Part shown: positions 9,897-18,876 of the stretch, one piece after another
Position numbering within the stretch: the stretch's first letter is position 1
Layout of the letters: every line of letters starts with the position of its first letter
From: an uncultured Dorea sp.
GTDB lineage: Bacteria; Bacillota; Clostridia; Lachnospirales; Lachnospiraceae
Direction: 5' to 3'
Assembly: GCF_934294775.1 (NCBI RefSeq)
Contig: NZ_CAKRAH010000005.1
Location: forward strand, 1-64,000
Length of the DNA stretch: 64,000 nt
The notes under the pieces: generated by a model
What the model saw: the letters and a program-made list of their open reading frames with translations, nothing else
Database searches by the model: none
What the model was told of the DNA's origin: nothing
Position numbers and translations under genes: made by a program

Positions 9897-10238
9897 ATGT
9901 TACATCTGACAACGCAAAGTTTTAAATCCGAACTTCAGAAAAGCCCTGCTCCTGCTGTTGTTATGTTCTATGCCATCTGGTGCGGAAAATGTGCCATGAT
10001 GCGCCCTGTCATAGAAGATCTGGAAGCCAGATACCTCCGCAAATATCCCAATGCTCCAATGATACGCTTCTTTGAAGTAGATACTTCCGAATCCGAGCTT
10101 CTCGCCGTTCAATACCAGATCGACCTGATCCCGGCATTTCTCATATTCCGGGATCAGGAAGTCGTCGCGGCTATGCAGGGTGTCATTCCTGCGGATGCAT
10201 TTGAAAAGCGGCTTTTACAGCTCATTCTGAATACATGA
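9897..10238 (+). CDS. thioredoxin-like protein
   Basis: A 113-residue thioredoxin-fold protein with active-site WCGKC at residues 28-32 and the cis-proline region IDLIPAFLIF near 80. There is no signal peptide, so it is cytosolic. The middle GPC of normal thioredoxin is GKC here, which shifts the expected redox potential, so it is probably not the housekeeping TrxA. GGAG precedes the ATG. No reductase gene is adjacent, and partners are unknown. Confidence 0.88.
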   Translation: MLHLTTQSFKSELQKSPAPAVVMFYAIWCGKCAMMRPVIEDLEARYLRKYPNAPMIRFFEVDTSESELLAVQYQIDLIPAFLIFRDQEVVAAMQGVIPADAFEKRLLQLILNT

Positions 10239-10326
10239 TATGTCATACAGGATTTTCAGTTCAGAAAATTTCTTCCTGCGGACACCACCTACAGAAAATC
10301 TTTAGAAATAGTTAATTTATATTTCC

Positions 10327-10354
10327 TTGAAAATATCTTTATTTATGATATATT
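10327..10354 (+). promoter_or_regulatory. promoter for the DUF1002 gene
   Basis: TTGAAA, 16 bases, TATATT, in AT-rich DNA. Transcription would begin near 10362, which argues against the far-upstream ATG at 10370 and for a start at 10460 or later. Confidence 0.5.
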
Positions 10355-10459
10355 AAAACGGTAACCGGCATGTCTGGGAAATCATATCGCTTCCTTTCGT
10401 GCCAAATAACACAGACCGTTACTGTTCCTACAGTAACCACAATATTCAAAAAAGGGGGC

Positions 10460-11809
10460 ATGGTGTACACACCACGCATTATGAAAAATTTAAAAAGAGC
10501 ATTACCAGTTGCTATGGCAGTCGTACTTGGTTCTACTGCAGCACCACTGGTCGTAAAGGCAGACACTTCCAAAGTTGTAACGATCGGAGCGAACCTGTCA
10601 GATTCACAGAAGCAGTCCATGTACGAATATTTCGGAACTTCTTCCGATAAGGTAGAGAACATCGAAGTTACCAATGCGGATGAACGAAAATATCTCGAAG
10701 GCGTTGCACCGGATTCGCAGATCGGAACCCGCACCTACAGCTGTTCTTATGTAGAACCTACGACAAGCGGAGGTATCCAGGTTAAAGTATCCAATCTGAC
10801 CTATGTAACAAGTTCCATGATTTCCAGTACACTTCTGACATCTGGTGTTGAGAACTGTAATGTTGTTGCCGCTTCACCAATCGAAGTATCCGGTACCGGA
10901 GCACTTACAGGTATCATGATGGCATACGAAAAAGCCAGCGGAACCAAGTTAAGCGAAGACCAGAAAGAAACTGCCAACCAGGAACTGGTTACAACCAGTG
11001 ACCTTGCAGATTCTGTAGGTCAGGAAAAGGCAACTGACGTCATGAACGATGCAAAGCAGAGCGTCATCAAAGACAAATTAACAGATTCCGACGACATCCA
11101 GAATGCAGTCAAAGACGCAGCAAAGAATAATAACGTCACACTTACAGACGAACAGCTCGCAAAGATCACACAGCTGATGGAAAGCATCTCCCAGTATGAC
11201 TATGATGTCAAAGCATTAAAATCCACACTGGATAACATTGATGGTAAGAGCGGCGGATTCTTCTCAAACCTCTGGAATTCCATCAAGGGTATCTTTGGCG
11301 GAAGTGATTCTTCCGACGGCGGTATCATCAACGACACAGACGACAGTGCACTCGGAGATAATGTAGTTTCTAACAGCACACTGGATTCTGATAACAGTTC
11401 AGACAACAGCTCAGATAGCAGCGCTTCTGACAGCAGCGACAACAGTGACGATACAGGTTTCTTTGGAAAGATTAAGAAGTTCTTCCAGGATCTCTTCGGA
11501 GGAAGCTCCAAAGATGATTCAACAGAAAATGCTGACAGCAATTCAAAAAACGATGATGCAGATACAGAAGATTCCAACGCTTCCGATACAACAGAATCTT
11601 CCGATACTGCAAATACAGAAGACCAGACTCTGAACGGAGATGCTTCTGCTACAGAAGATACTACATCTGAAACATACCAGGATCAGAATGATGCATCTTC
11701 CGAATCCTCAGGTTCCGACCAGAGTACATCCGAAGATAACAGCACATCCGGTTCTTCAAACACAGATAGCAATTCGTCCGAGAACACTGACAGTACTACT
11801 GCAAATTAG
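10460..11809 (+). CDS. secreted DUF1002 protein with Ser/Asp-rich tail
   Basis: The N-terminal part has a signal peptide (basic KNLKR, then a hydrophobic stretch, cleavage near VKA-DTS) and a DUF1002 domain (from VVTIGANLSDSQKQ to about residue 240). The C-terminal 200 residues are low-complexity S/D/N/T/E. Two short aromatic/amphipathic segments, FFSNLWNSIKGIFGGS and FFGKIKKFFQDLFGGS, interrupt the tail and look like a duplicated motif. The start is uncertain: GGGGG at 10454-10458 lies too close to the ATG at 10460, so GTG 10463 or ATG 10481 may be used. No sortase motif is visible. Function of DUF1002 is unknown. Confidence 0.8.
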   Translation: MVYTPRIMKNLKRALPVAMAVVLGSTAAPLVVKADTSKVVTIGANLSDSQKQSMYEYFGTSSDKVENIEVTNADERKYLEGVAPDSQIGTRTYSCSYVEPTTSGGIQVKVSNLTYVTSSMISSTLLTSGVENCNVVAASPIEVSGTGALTGIMMAYEKASGTKLSEDQKETANQELVTTSDLADSVGQEKATDVMNDAKQSVIKDKLTDSDDIQNAVKDAAKNNNVTLTDEQLAKITQLMESISQYDYDVKALKSTLDNIDGKSGGFFSNLWNSIKGIFGGSDSSDGGIINDTDDSALGDNVVSNSTLDSDNSSDNSSDSSASDSSDNSDDTGFFGKIKKFFQDLFGGSSKDDSTENADSNSKNDDADTEDSNASDTTESSDTANTEDQTLNGDASATEDTTSETYQDQNDASSESSGSDQSTSEDNSTSGSSNTDSNSSENTDSTTAN

Positions 11810-11835
11810 TGCTTCTTCTGAACGTACGGCGATTC
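11806..11835 (+). repeat. partial copy of the dispersed hairpin repeat
   Basis: GCTTCTTCTGAACGTACGGC matches the right half of the copies at 22.06 and 44.77 kb (GCTTCTTCCGAACGCA.GGC). It overlaps the DUF1002 stop and lies just before its terminator. Confidence 0.55.
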
Positions 11836-11843
11836 AAAACACA

Positions 11844-11919
11844 AAAAAAGACTACCGGCACAACATTCTTTTCCCACTCATCACTAAAGGAAATTTTTAT
11901 CATGCCTGTAGTCTTTTTT
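11844..11919. terminator. bidirectional terminator between convergent genes
   Basis: Arms AAAAAAGACTACCGGCA and TGCCTGTAGTCTTTTTT pair with one mismatch across a 42-base loop, giving U-tails on both strands. Serves the DUF1002 gene and glgB. Confidence 0.75.
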
Positions 11920-11924
11920 ATATT

Positions 11925-13835
11925 TTAAAATTCAAATACCGCAACCCCATAAGGCGGCAGCTTATATGCAAATGAATATGGTCTTCCATCGCATTCTTTC
12001 GCTTCTGCTTTATACGTCTTCGGACGTGTCTCACCCGTTCCGCCGTATTTCTCATCGTCACTGTTCAGAATCAGTTTGTACTGTTTCTTTCTCGGTACGC
12101 CAACTCTGTAATCCTCTCTCTCCATAGGAGTAAAGTTGCATACAAACAACAGATTACGCTTGGAATCTTTGGAGTGTCTCATAAAGCTATAGATACTTCT
12201 GTATGCATCATCCGCATTGATCCATTCGAATCCTTCCCAGCTCTGATCCATCTCATACAGAGCCTTATGTCTCTTATACATATGTAACAGGTCTTTCACC
12301 CACGTCTGCATCTGTACATGCTCCGGCTCTCCAAGCAGGAACCAGTCAAGTTCTCTTTCCTCACTCCACTCACGAAGCTGTGCGAATTCCTGACCCATGA
12401 AAAGCAGTTTCTTTCCTGCGTGTCCCATCATAAATGCATAAGCTGCTTTTAAGTTCGCATATTTATCAAATCCAAGCCCCGGCATCTTATTGATCATCGA
12501 GCACTTCAGATGTACCACCTCATCATGCGACAGTACCAGGATATAATTCTCACTGTACGCGTAACTCATGGCAAATGTCATCAGATGATGATTATCCTTA
12601 CGGAAATATGGATCCAGCTTCATATATTCTGTAAAGTCATGCATCCATCCCATGTTCCACTTCAAACTGAATCCCAGTCCGTCATCTTCCACATCACCCG
12701 TAACCTTCGGCCATGCAGTAGACTCTTCCGCAATCATAAGCGCTCCCGGATTGCGTCCAAGCACCACCGAATTCAGATGCTTGAAGAAATCGATTGCCTC
12801 CAGGTTCTTATTCTCGCCATATTTATTTGCAACCCATTCACCGTCTTTCCGGCCATAGTCCAGATACAGCATCGATGCAACCGCATCCACACGAAGTCCG
12901 TCTACGTGGAACTTCTCAACCCAGAACAATGCATTCGAGATCAGGAAATTCCGCACTTCATTCTTTCCAAAGTCAAATACTTTGGTACCCCAGTCCGGGT
13001 GCTCTCCAAGTCTTGGGTCGGCATACTCATAAGTCGGTGTTCCGTCAAAATCAGCCAGTCCATGTGCATCCTTTGGAAAATGTGCCGGTACCCAGTCAAG
13101 GATTACTCCGATCTTATTCTTATGCAGGTAATTGATCATCCATGCAAAATCTTCCGGTGTTCCATATCTGGATGTCGGTGCATAATACCCTGTCACCTGA
13201 TATCCCCAGGATCCGTCAAACGGATGCTCCGCAATTCCCATCAGCTCTACGTGTGTATAACCCATCTTCTTCACATATTTTGTAATGGCTCTGGCAAATT
13301 CCCGGTATGTATAGAATCCTTCATCATCTCTTCCCGGATGGCGCATCCAGGATCCGATATGTACTTCATACACGGACATCGGCTCATGATGATGATCCCA
13401 TGTCTTTCTCTTTTCCATCCAGTCCGTATCTGTCCATTTCAGATTTTCGATATCAGTAATTCTAGATGCTGTTCCCGGTCTTAATTCCGCATAATTCGCA
13501 TATGGATCTGCTTTAAAGATCTGCTCTCCACTGTAAGTCTCGATACAGTATTTATACATATCCAGCTTCTTTGCTCCCGGAACAAAGCAGGTATAGATTC
13601 CAAGTGGTTCTTCCCTTGTCATCGGGTTTGCTTCTGTATCCCAGTCATTAAACTCACCGACTACAGATACTGACTTTGCATGTGGTGCCCACACCGCAAA
13701 ATATGCGCCTTTTCTTCTTCCGTTCTGTACCAGGTGCGCACCAAGCTTTTTATACACTTCGTAATGATTGCCCTGTCCCAAAAAGTATTGATCCAGCTCG
13801 CCTATTTCATATGGTTTCTTCTTTTTTTCAGCCAT
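11925..13835 (-). CDS. glgB: 1,4-alpha-glucan branching enzyme
   Basis: GlgB cuts alpha-1,4 chains and rejoins them as alpha-1,6 branches in glycogen. The 636-residue protein has an N-terminal CBM48 domain, then the GH13 barrel with nucleophile Asp in GLRVDAVASM, acid/base Glu in MIAEES and the third acid in LSHDEVVH, and a C-terminal beta domain. The start at 13835 has GAGGGG 5 bases upstream. No other glycogen gene is adjacent, so it stands alone here. Confidence 0.96.
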   Translation of the reverse strand: MAEKKKKPYEIGELDQYFLGQGNHYEVYKKLGAHLVQNGRRKGAYFAVWAPHAKSVSVVGEFNDWDTEANPMTREEPLGIYTCFVPGAKKLDMYKYCIETYSGEQIFKADPYANYAELRPGTASRITDIENLKWTDTDWMEKRKTWDHHHEPMSVYEVHIGSWMRHPGRDDEGFYTYREFARAITKYVKKMGYTHVELMGIAEHPFDGSWGYQVTGYYAPTSRYGTPEDFAWMINYLHKNKIGVILDWVPAHFPKDAHGLADFDGTPTYEYADPRLGEHPDWGTKVFDFGKNEVRNFLISNALFWVEKFHVDGLRVDAVASMLYLDYGRKDGEWVANKYGENKNLEAIDFFKHLNSVVLGRNPGALMIAEESTAWPKVTGDVEDDGLGFSLKWNMGWMHDFTEYMKLDPYFRKDNHHLMTFAMSYAYSENYILVLSHDEVVHLKCSMINKMPGLGFDKYANLKAAYAFMMGHAGKKLLFMGQEFAQLREWSEERELDWFLLGEPEHVQMQTWVKDLLHMYKRHKALYEMDQSWEGFEWINADDAYRSIYSFMRHSKDSKRNLLFVCNFTPMEREDYRVGVPRKKQYKLILNSDDEKYGGTGETRPKTYKAEAKECDGRPYSFAYKLPPYGVAVFEF

Positions 13836-13900
13836 AATTACCCCTCGCATTTCTGTCGCATTTTATAAACTTATTATACTTTAGTAAATAACAAAAAGAA

Positions 13901-13932
13901 AGGGTTTTGGCATTTTAGTTTGCCAAAACCCT
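13901..13932 (-). terminator. terminator of the TPR/ATPase gene
   Basis: Stem AGGGTTTTGGCA/TGCCAAAACCCT; on the minus strand it is followed by TTCTTTTTG. Lies 13 bases after the stop at 13946. Confidence 0.85.
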
Positions 13933-13945
13933 ATCAAAATTCGAC

Positions 13946-16900
13946 TTAAAATCTAAAATCTTCTTCTTTCAAAATAATTCTGTCGGAAGAATCTGTTCCC
14001 TTACCAAATACACGTCTTGCAAGGTGTTTTACATTCGCTCTCTGGGAATGAGAAATTGCTGCATCCATGATTTCTTTTACTTCTGCAACAGATACTGCAT
14101 GGTCTTCTCTCTGCATAACATCGATACGGCTGTACAGTGCAAGGATTCCCATCTCATCCAGCTTGTATCCATTTTCCTTCGCATATGTCTGACCGAATGT
14201 TACCAGCTCATCATTGATGAATACCGGAAGCTCCAGTCTTGAACTGAATTTCTTCTTGAAGTCCGGATTAGCTGTCATCAGACGCTCCAGTGGTTTTCTC
14301 TGATCTTCCAGAACGAAGAGCAGCTCGCCTGTCTTCTTCTCCATCAGGTAGTTCAGTTCTTTTACAGTTCTTGAATTCAGCTTGCCAGCTCCTTCAATGA
14401 TGATTGCTCCACCACGAAGTTTCTGAATGATATTAGTAAGCTCTTTCTTATTCAGCGACTCGCCTGTAACGATTGCTACTTTTCCTTGTTTCAGATTTCT
14501 CTGTTTCTGGATCGCTTTTACGATATCCACTGCAAGAACCGTCTTTCCAGATCCTTTTCTACCAATTACCAGAAGGTTACCGGTCTTTGAAGTTCCCTCT
14601 CTCTGGGCTCTTCTGTCATTGTCCAGAACCTCTACGATCTGTTCACTCATTCCTCTTACCGGAACGAAATATGAGAATAACTTCTTCTGCTCTTCTGTAA
14701 GTCCGGCTTTCAGACCAATCTCACTTGTAGCACTTAAGTCATATCTTCCTGTTACAACAAATCCTGTATCAAACGGAACTCCCATTCCCTTTGACTTTCT
14801 GATTCTTTCCTGAATCTCTTCTTCGGATGGCTCTTCGATTACAAGTTCTTCCTCTTCTTCAGGCTCTTCTTCAATGCTGTCTTCTTCGAAGTCGGCCTCG
14901 TCAAAATCTGCCTCGTCAAAGTCTTCTTCTTCAAAATCTTCTTCGAAGTCATCCTCATCAGCAGTTACTTCTTCAAAATCACCGGCTTCAAAACCATCAT
15001 CGAAATCTGTCTCTGCGTCATCTACATCCTGGAAATCTTCTTCAAAATCAGCTTCGTCTACTTCCGGAGTTTCAACTTCAGTGACATCAGCTTCTACTTC
15101 CGGAACTTCAGCTTCTTCAAAGTCAGCTTCCATCTCAGGAGCTTCTTCAGTCTCAAGCTCTATCTCCTCAGCTGTCTCTTCGAAGTCGGCCTCGTCAAAA
15201 TCTGCTTCTTCGAAGTCTTCTTCATCAAACTCGGCTTCTTCAAAATCTGCCTCGTCAAAATCTGCTTCTTCGAAGTCTTCTTCACCAAACTCAGCTTCTT
15301 CGAGTTCACTTTCTTCAAAATCAACTTCTTTTGCTTCCGGGGAATCTGCTTCATCTGTTTCCTGGGAACTTTCTTCCTGGGAGTCTGCTTCCCCGGCTTC
15401 CTGGAAATCAGCCTCTTCAAAGTCAGCTTCTTCAAAATCCGCTTCTTCAAAGTCTTCTTCATCAAACTCGGCTTCTTCAAAATCCGCCTCGTCGGAATCA
15501 TCCTCTCCAGTATCCTCTTTCAGCTCCCCCACTGGAAAATTTCCAGTATTCTGATCCATATCGGCAAGTTCTTCTTCGATTCCATCAATGAAATCTGCTT
15601 CCATATCGGTCATCTCTTCAAAATCATCTTCGAAGAAATCTTCTTCCGATTCCTCATCTTCACTTCCCATCTGTTCCATCAGGCGGACAATATCATCCGG
15701 GATACGCTGTGTCTTTCCAGTTGCTTCCTGATTCTGTTCTGCTATCTTAGCAACTTCTTCAGCTACCTTCTTTGCTGCTTCTTCTTCGGTCGCTTTTCTT
15801 GCTGCCTCTTCTTCGGCCGCCTTTTTTGCTGATTCCTCAGCTGCTTTTCTCGCTGCCTCTTCTTCGGCTGCCTTCTTTGCTGCTTCCTCAGCTGCCTTTC
15901 TTGCCGCCTCTTCTTCAGCCGCTTTCTTTGCTGCTTCCTCAGCTGCTTTTCTTGCTGCCTCTTCTTCGGCTGCCTTCTTTGCTGCTTCCTCAGCTGCTTT
16001 TCTTGCCGCCTCTTCTTCGGCTGCCTTCTTCGCTGCTTCCTCGGCCGCTTTTCTTGCTGCCTCTTCCTCAGCGGCTTTCTTCGCTGCCTCTTCAGCTGCT
16101 TTTCTTTCTTCTTCCTGTTTGATTCTTGCCTGCTCTCTTTCTTTCTGCAGACGTTCCTCATCTTCCGCTTTCTGCTTTGCAATGGCTTCTTCATTCACCT
16201 TCTGCTTTGCTTCCCACTTCATCAGGATATCATCAATCATCATCTGGCCTGCTGCAAGGATGTCATCTTCCTTTTTCTTCATGGCCTTTTCTTCTATATT
16301 AATGCTCTTTGCAACGGATGCTGCTGCCTTCGCTGCTACAGGTGTTTTCTCTTCTGCTACAGGTGCTGCAACCGGCTTTTCTTCCACAATCTCTGCTTCC
16401 TGTACCGGACTGACAGTTTCAGCTTCCACAGCTTCAGTTTCTACAACTTCTGCTTCCGGAGTCTCTTGCGTCTCCACTACTTCCGGCTGAACTTCCTGTA
16501 CTACTTCTTCCTCTTCTTCAACCTCATTATCATCATCCACCTCTTCCAGTGTTGACTTTGGAGGTTCTGCCACTGCTGCCGGACGTTTCTTAACTGCTCC
16601 CGGACGGCTGTCATACTTCTCCTGCTGAAGCGGTGTCAGCGGTTTGTATTTCATTTTCAGTTCCATTGCAAGATATACGTATTTACCCTCACTGAACCAA
16701 AGGATCAGATCGTCACATTCTTCCAGACATTCTGCTGTCATTTCAGCTTCGTCATACAGCTTTGCTAACTCATACGCCCATTTTTCAATATATTCTGCTT
16801 TCTTAAATTCTTCCAAAGCTGCGATCTGTTCTGAGACCGGTGCTCCCTGCGTTCTCAGAATCTTATATCTTAAAATATACTGGTTCGGATCCTTTGGCGC

Positions 16901-17209
16901 CATGCTTATGAATTCTTCATAACATGCCGTTGCTTCTTTTACATCATTGATCTTCAATGCCAGTGTTCCCAGACGGTATACGACCTTCCGGCTTGCAGGT
17001 GCCCTGTCAAAAGCCTGAAGTAATACTTCTCTTCCCTTCTGGAACTCTCCGTTATATTCATAAATTTCACTTACAGTATTCAGCATAGATGCGTTCTTTA
17101 CCCTCCGCCAGTCTATACTGTCAGCAATTTCCATTGCATCTTTGTACTGCTTTTTCTCCAGATGTCTCAACATCTGCTCGGTTTTCGCCCTATATTCATA
17201 TTTATCCAA
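13946..17209 (-). CDS. large TPR / coiled-coil / acidic-repeat protein with C-terminal P-loop ATPase
   Basis: The 1,087 residues show four parts. Residues 1 to about 200 are helical TPR-like (AMEIADSIDWRRV, ATACYEEFISMAPKDPNQY). Residues about 350-490 are a TolA-like Ala/Glu/Lys coiled coil built from a 17-residue repeat. Residues about 530-840 are very acidic, with many EADFE/EEDFE pentapeptides. The end, from about 860, is a nucleotide-binding domain with Walker A GRKGSGKT (883-890) and hydrophobic-acidic strands AIIIEGAG and LLFVLED. There is no signal peptide or membrane segment. The start is TTG at 17209 with GAGGTGAG upstream. I do not know its function; a scaffold carrying an AAA+-like ATPase is an inference. 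Confidence 0.85.
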   Translation of the reverse strand: MDKYEYRAKTEQMLRHLEKKQYKDAMEIADSIDWRRVKNASMLNTVSEIYEYNGEFQKGREVLLQAFDRAPASRKVVYRLGTLALKINDVKEATACYEEFISMAPKDPNQYILRYKILRTQGAPVSEQIAALEEFKKAEYIEKWAYELAKLYDEAEMTAECLEECDDLILWFSEGKYVYLAMELKMKYKPLTPLQQEKYDSRPGAVKKRPAAVAEPPKSTLEEVDDDNEVEEEEEVVQEVQPEVVETQETPEAEVVETEAVEAETVSPVQEAEIVEEKPVAAPVAEEKTPVAAKAAASVAKSINIEEKAMKKKEDDILAAGQMMIDDILMKWEAKQKVNEEAIAKQKAEDEERLQKEREQARIKQEEERKAAEEAAKKAAEEEAARKAAEEAAKKAAEEEAARKAAEEAAKKAAEEEAARKAAEEAAKKAAEEEAARKAAEEAAKKAAEEEAARKAAEESAKKAAEEEAARKATEEEAAKKVAEEVAKIAEQNQEATGKTQRIPDDIVRLMEQMGSEDEESEEDFFEDDFEEMTDMEADFIDGIEEELADMDQNTGNFPVGELKEDTGEDDSDEADFEEAEFDEEDFEEADFEEADFEEADFQEAGEADSQEESSQETDEADSPEAKEVDFEESELEEAEFGEEDFEEADFDEADFEEAEFDEEDFEEADFDEADFEETAEEIELETEEAPEMEADFEEAEVPEVEADVTEVETPEVDEADFEEDFQDVDDAETDFDDGFEAGDFEEVTADEDDFEEDFEEEDFDEADFDEADFEEDSIEEEPEEEEELVIEEPSEEEIQERIRKSKGMGVPFDTGFVVTGRYDLSATSEIGLKAGLTEEQKKLFSYFVPVRGMSEQIVEVLDNDRRAQREGTSKTGNLLVIGRKGSGKTVLAVDIVKAIQKQRNLKQGKVAIVTGESLNKKELTNIIQKLRGGAIIIEGAGKLNSRTVKELNYLMEKKTGELLFVLEDQRKPLERLMTANPDFKKKFSSRLELPVFINDELVTFGQTYAKENGYKLDEMGILALYSRIDVMQREDHAVSVAEVKEIMDAAISHSQRANVKHLARRVFGKGTDSSDRIILKEEDFRF
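14841..15660 (-). repeat. acidic pentapeptide repeats within the TPR/ATPase gene
   Basis: Dozens of degenerate 15-bp units encode E/D-x-x-D/E-F (EADFE, EEDFE, DEADF). The unit GAAGCAGATTTTGA-like is visible many times on the minus strand. One block of about 60 bases occurs twice nearly identically (around 15,195 and 15,255). Confidence 0.8.
15766..16110 (-). repeat. 51-bp tandem repeat within the TPR/ATPase gene
   Basis: About six and a half units of 51 bp encode RKAAEEAAKKAAEEEAA. Units differ mostly at third codon positions (GCC/GCT/GCG changes), so protein-level selection or ageing of the repeats is visible. Confidence 0.85.
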
Positions 17210-17356
17210 TATCTCTCACCTCAAATATTTATTTGAAAACAGCGTATTGTCCTACAATTTTACTTATATAAGTTTATCATATGACCTACCCAATGTCAAA
17301 ATATCCGGTTAAATATGTTAAAAAAATATTACAAAAGTTACAGAATTTTACCAAAA

Positions 17357-17394
17357 AACAGCCATCATAATTTTCTTTAACTATGATGGCTGTT
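17357..17394 (-). terminator. orphan terminator hairpin facing the minus direction
   Basis: Stem AACAGCCATCATA/TATGATGGCTGTT; on the minus strand it is followed by TTTTTGG. No gene lies upstream on the minus strand until 19.6 kb, so it would end a transcript from the AT-rich gap. Confidence 0.6.
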
Positions 17395-18600
17395 ATATAT
17401 TCAATTTTATCATATTCTTTTTAATTTATAATCGAAGATTTTATCTTTATTTTCCTATTCCCTCGTAGCCTGTTGCTAATTCGATAATATATGATATAAC
17501 CTTTCAGTTACTTGATACTTCTATTATTTATAATTACATCACTCAATAATTTTTATCTGTAATTTTTTAATTATATCATATCAATTATTCCGTAATCTGC
17601 ATTACCTGATAATTGTAATGCTATAATTTTCTATTTAGATAACAATTATAACTTCGTAATTTTGTTATTTAATAGGTTTATCAATTATAACTTTTCAGTT
17701 ATTAATATTTAATCTTCTTAGACTTAGAATATTATTTAAATTTATTATCTAATGTTTCTTTACACATTTTATAATATCTTTAAATATGTGGTATTCTGTT
17801 CAATATGTCTGCAGTTTTATATGTTTATCCGGTTTATATTTCTCCGATTTTTATTTTATACTGAATCTCCTCTACCAGCCTTTTATCTTATATTATAAAG
17901 GCTTACTCTATGGGAATTTTTTACTGCCATACCACTAACATACTGATTCGATGATTCAACTGTGTCCATTGGATTAAGCCTCCTTTTCGTAAATTTCCAA
18001 TTTTCTGTAGAACCTTTTAGTTTGGTTTCTTACAGATTCTTTGACAACTTAATACCTCACCGACATATGAAATATTTAGTTTTTCATCCTCTACAAACGT
18101 TTTTCTATTCTCTATCTGTATATTATATAAGTTGATATTTATTATTTCATCTCTCTATCAGATTCTAAAACATATCGCCGTGATATCCATTTTATAATCT
18201 TTAAACCATCCATTCTCTTTTCACTTCTACGATTTACTTTACAATATCAGGTGTCCGATGCCTTACCAAACATTTGATATCTATATCTCGTATCATTGAT
18301 TTTTAATGAACTGAGAATTATAATAAAACATTCTTCTTATGGAATATACGATATTGAATTTTCAAGATTCCCTTTCTCGTCAGGAAGTCTTTTTTGTTTA
18401 TTTTGGATTTCCTTTGGATTGATTACATCATACCATCCGCATCCTTATTTGTCAATACTTTTTGAATATATTTTCTATTATTTTTCATTATTTTTTATTT
18501 TCTTTTAAATTGTCTGATTTTAATATATTTATTTTATTGTTTGCACAATACTATACACTTTCTTATACAGCAAAATGTTAAGTGTTTTATCATAACTAAG
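17395..18600. other. AT-rich stretch without recognisable genes
   Basis: About 1.2 kb of very low G+C. The plus strand is T/C-rich, as it is across minus-strand genes in this window. Short motifs recur (ATAACCTTTCAGTTA and ATAACTTTTCAGTTA at about 17,500 and 17,690). The longest open frame is 70 codons at 18,296-18,508 and shows no ribosome site or known domain. It could be a decayed minus-strand gene or untranslated DNA. Confidence 0.5.
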
Positions 18601-18641
18601 CGTTACTGTTTGCCTGACATGTACGCAATAATAACTAAACC

Positions 18642-18672
18642 GTTAATGTTCACACGTTGCGCAAACATTAAC
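18642..18672. repeat. 9-bp inverted repeat upstream of the bioY operator
   Basis: GTTAATGTT (18642-18650) and AACATTAAC (18664-18672) are perfectly complementary, 13 bases apart. This is the spacing of a regulator-binding dyad. It lies 16 bases upstream of the BirA-like site and may be a second operator. Confidence 0.4.
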
Positions 18673-18687
18673 ATAGAACAGCGCTAA

Positions 18688-18740
18688 TTGTTAACTCTTT
18701 TATATTTTAGGTTGACATTTTTCTTCTTTCATTTTATACT
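18688..18740 (+). promoter_or_regulatory. BirA-type operator overlapping the bioY promoter
   Basis: TTGTTAAC (18688-18695) and GGTTGACA (18710-18717) are separated by 14 bases and match the known Firmicutes biotin-repressor pattern TTGTTAACC-N14/16-GGTTTACAA in 6 to 8 positions per half. The right half contains the -35 box TTGACA (18712-18717), followed after 17 bases by TATACT (18735-18740). A repressor bound here would block the promoter when biotin is plentiful. Confidence 0.75.
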
Positions 18741-18876
18741 GCCTTTATATGATGCCAGAGTTTGTTACGAAGTTACGTTGCATGTGCAGATACGAATATC
18801 ACAAACAGCATTTAACCTTTTAATCCTGACATCTTCCCCCCGGGTTCAATACAACCCATAATATGTACTATACAAA

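Noticed and set aside
12510..13484. 324-codon plus-strand frame opposite glgB
   Set aside because: glgB carries all catalytic motifs on the minus strand; this frame is His/Ile/Cys-rich noise.
14874..15554. Long plus-strand open frame rich in Ser/Ala/Lys opposite the acidic repeats
   Set aside because: It is the mirror of the minus-strand Glu/Asp/Phe codons (TTC/GAA read backwards); it has no ribosome site and the minus frame has a full domain structure.
15766..16110. CRISPR-like array
   Set aside because: The repeats are contiguous, codon-phased 51-bp units inside a gene, with no unique spacers.
15763..16194. Minus-strand Lys/Arg/Gln-rich frame inside the 51-bp repeats
   Set aside because: Shifted reading of the repeat; no start signal and no conserved pattern. 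The main frame runs through.
18296..18508. 70-codon plus-strand frame in the AT-rich gap
   Set aside because: No ribosome site, composition like the surrounding T-rich DNA, no domain.
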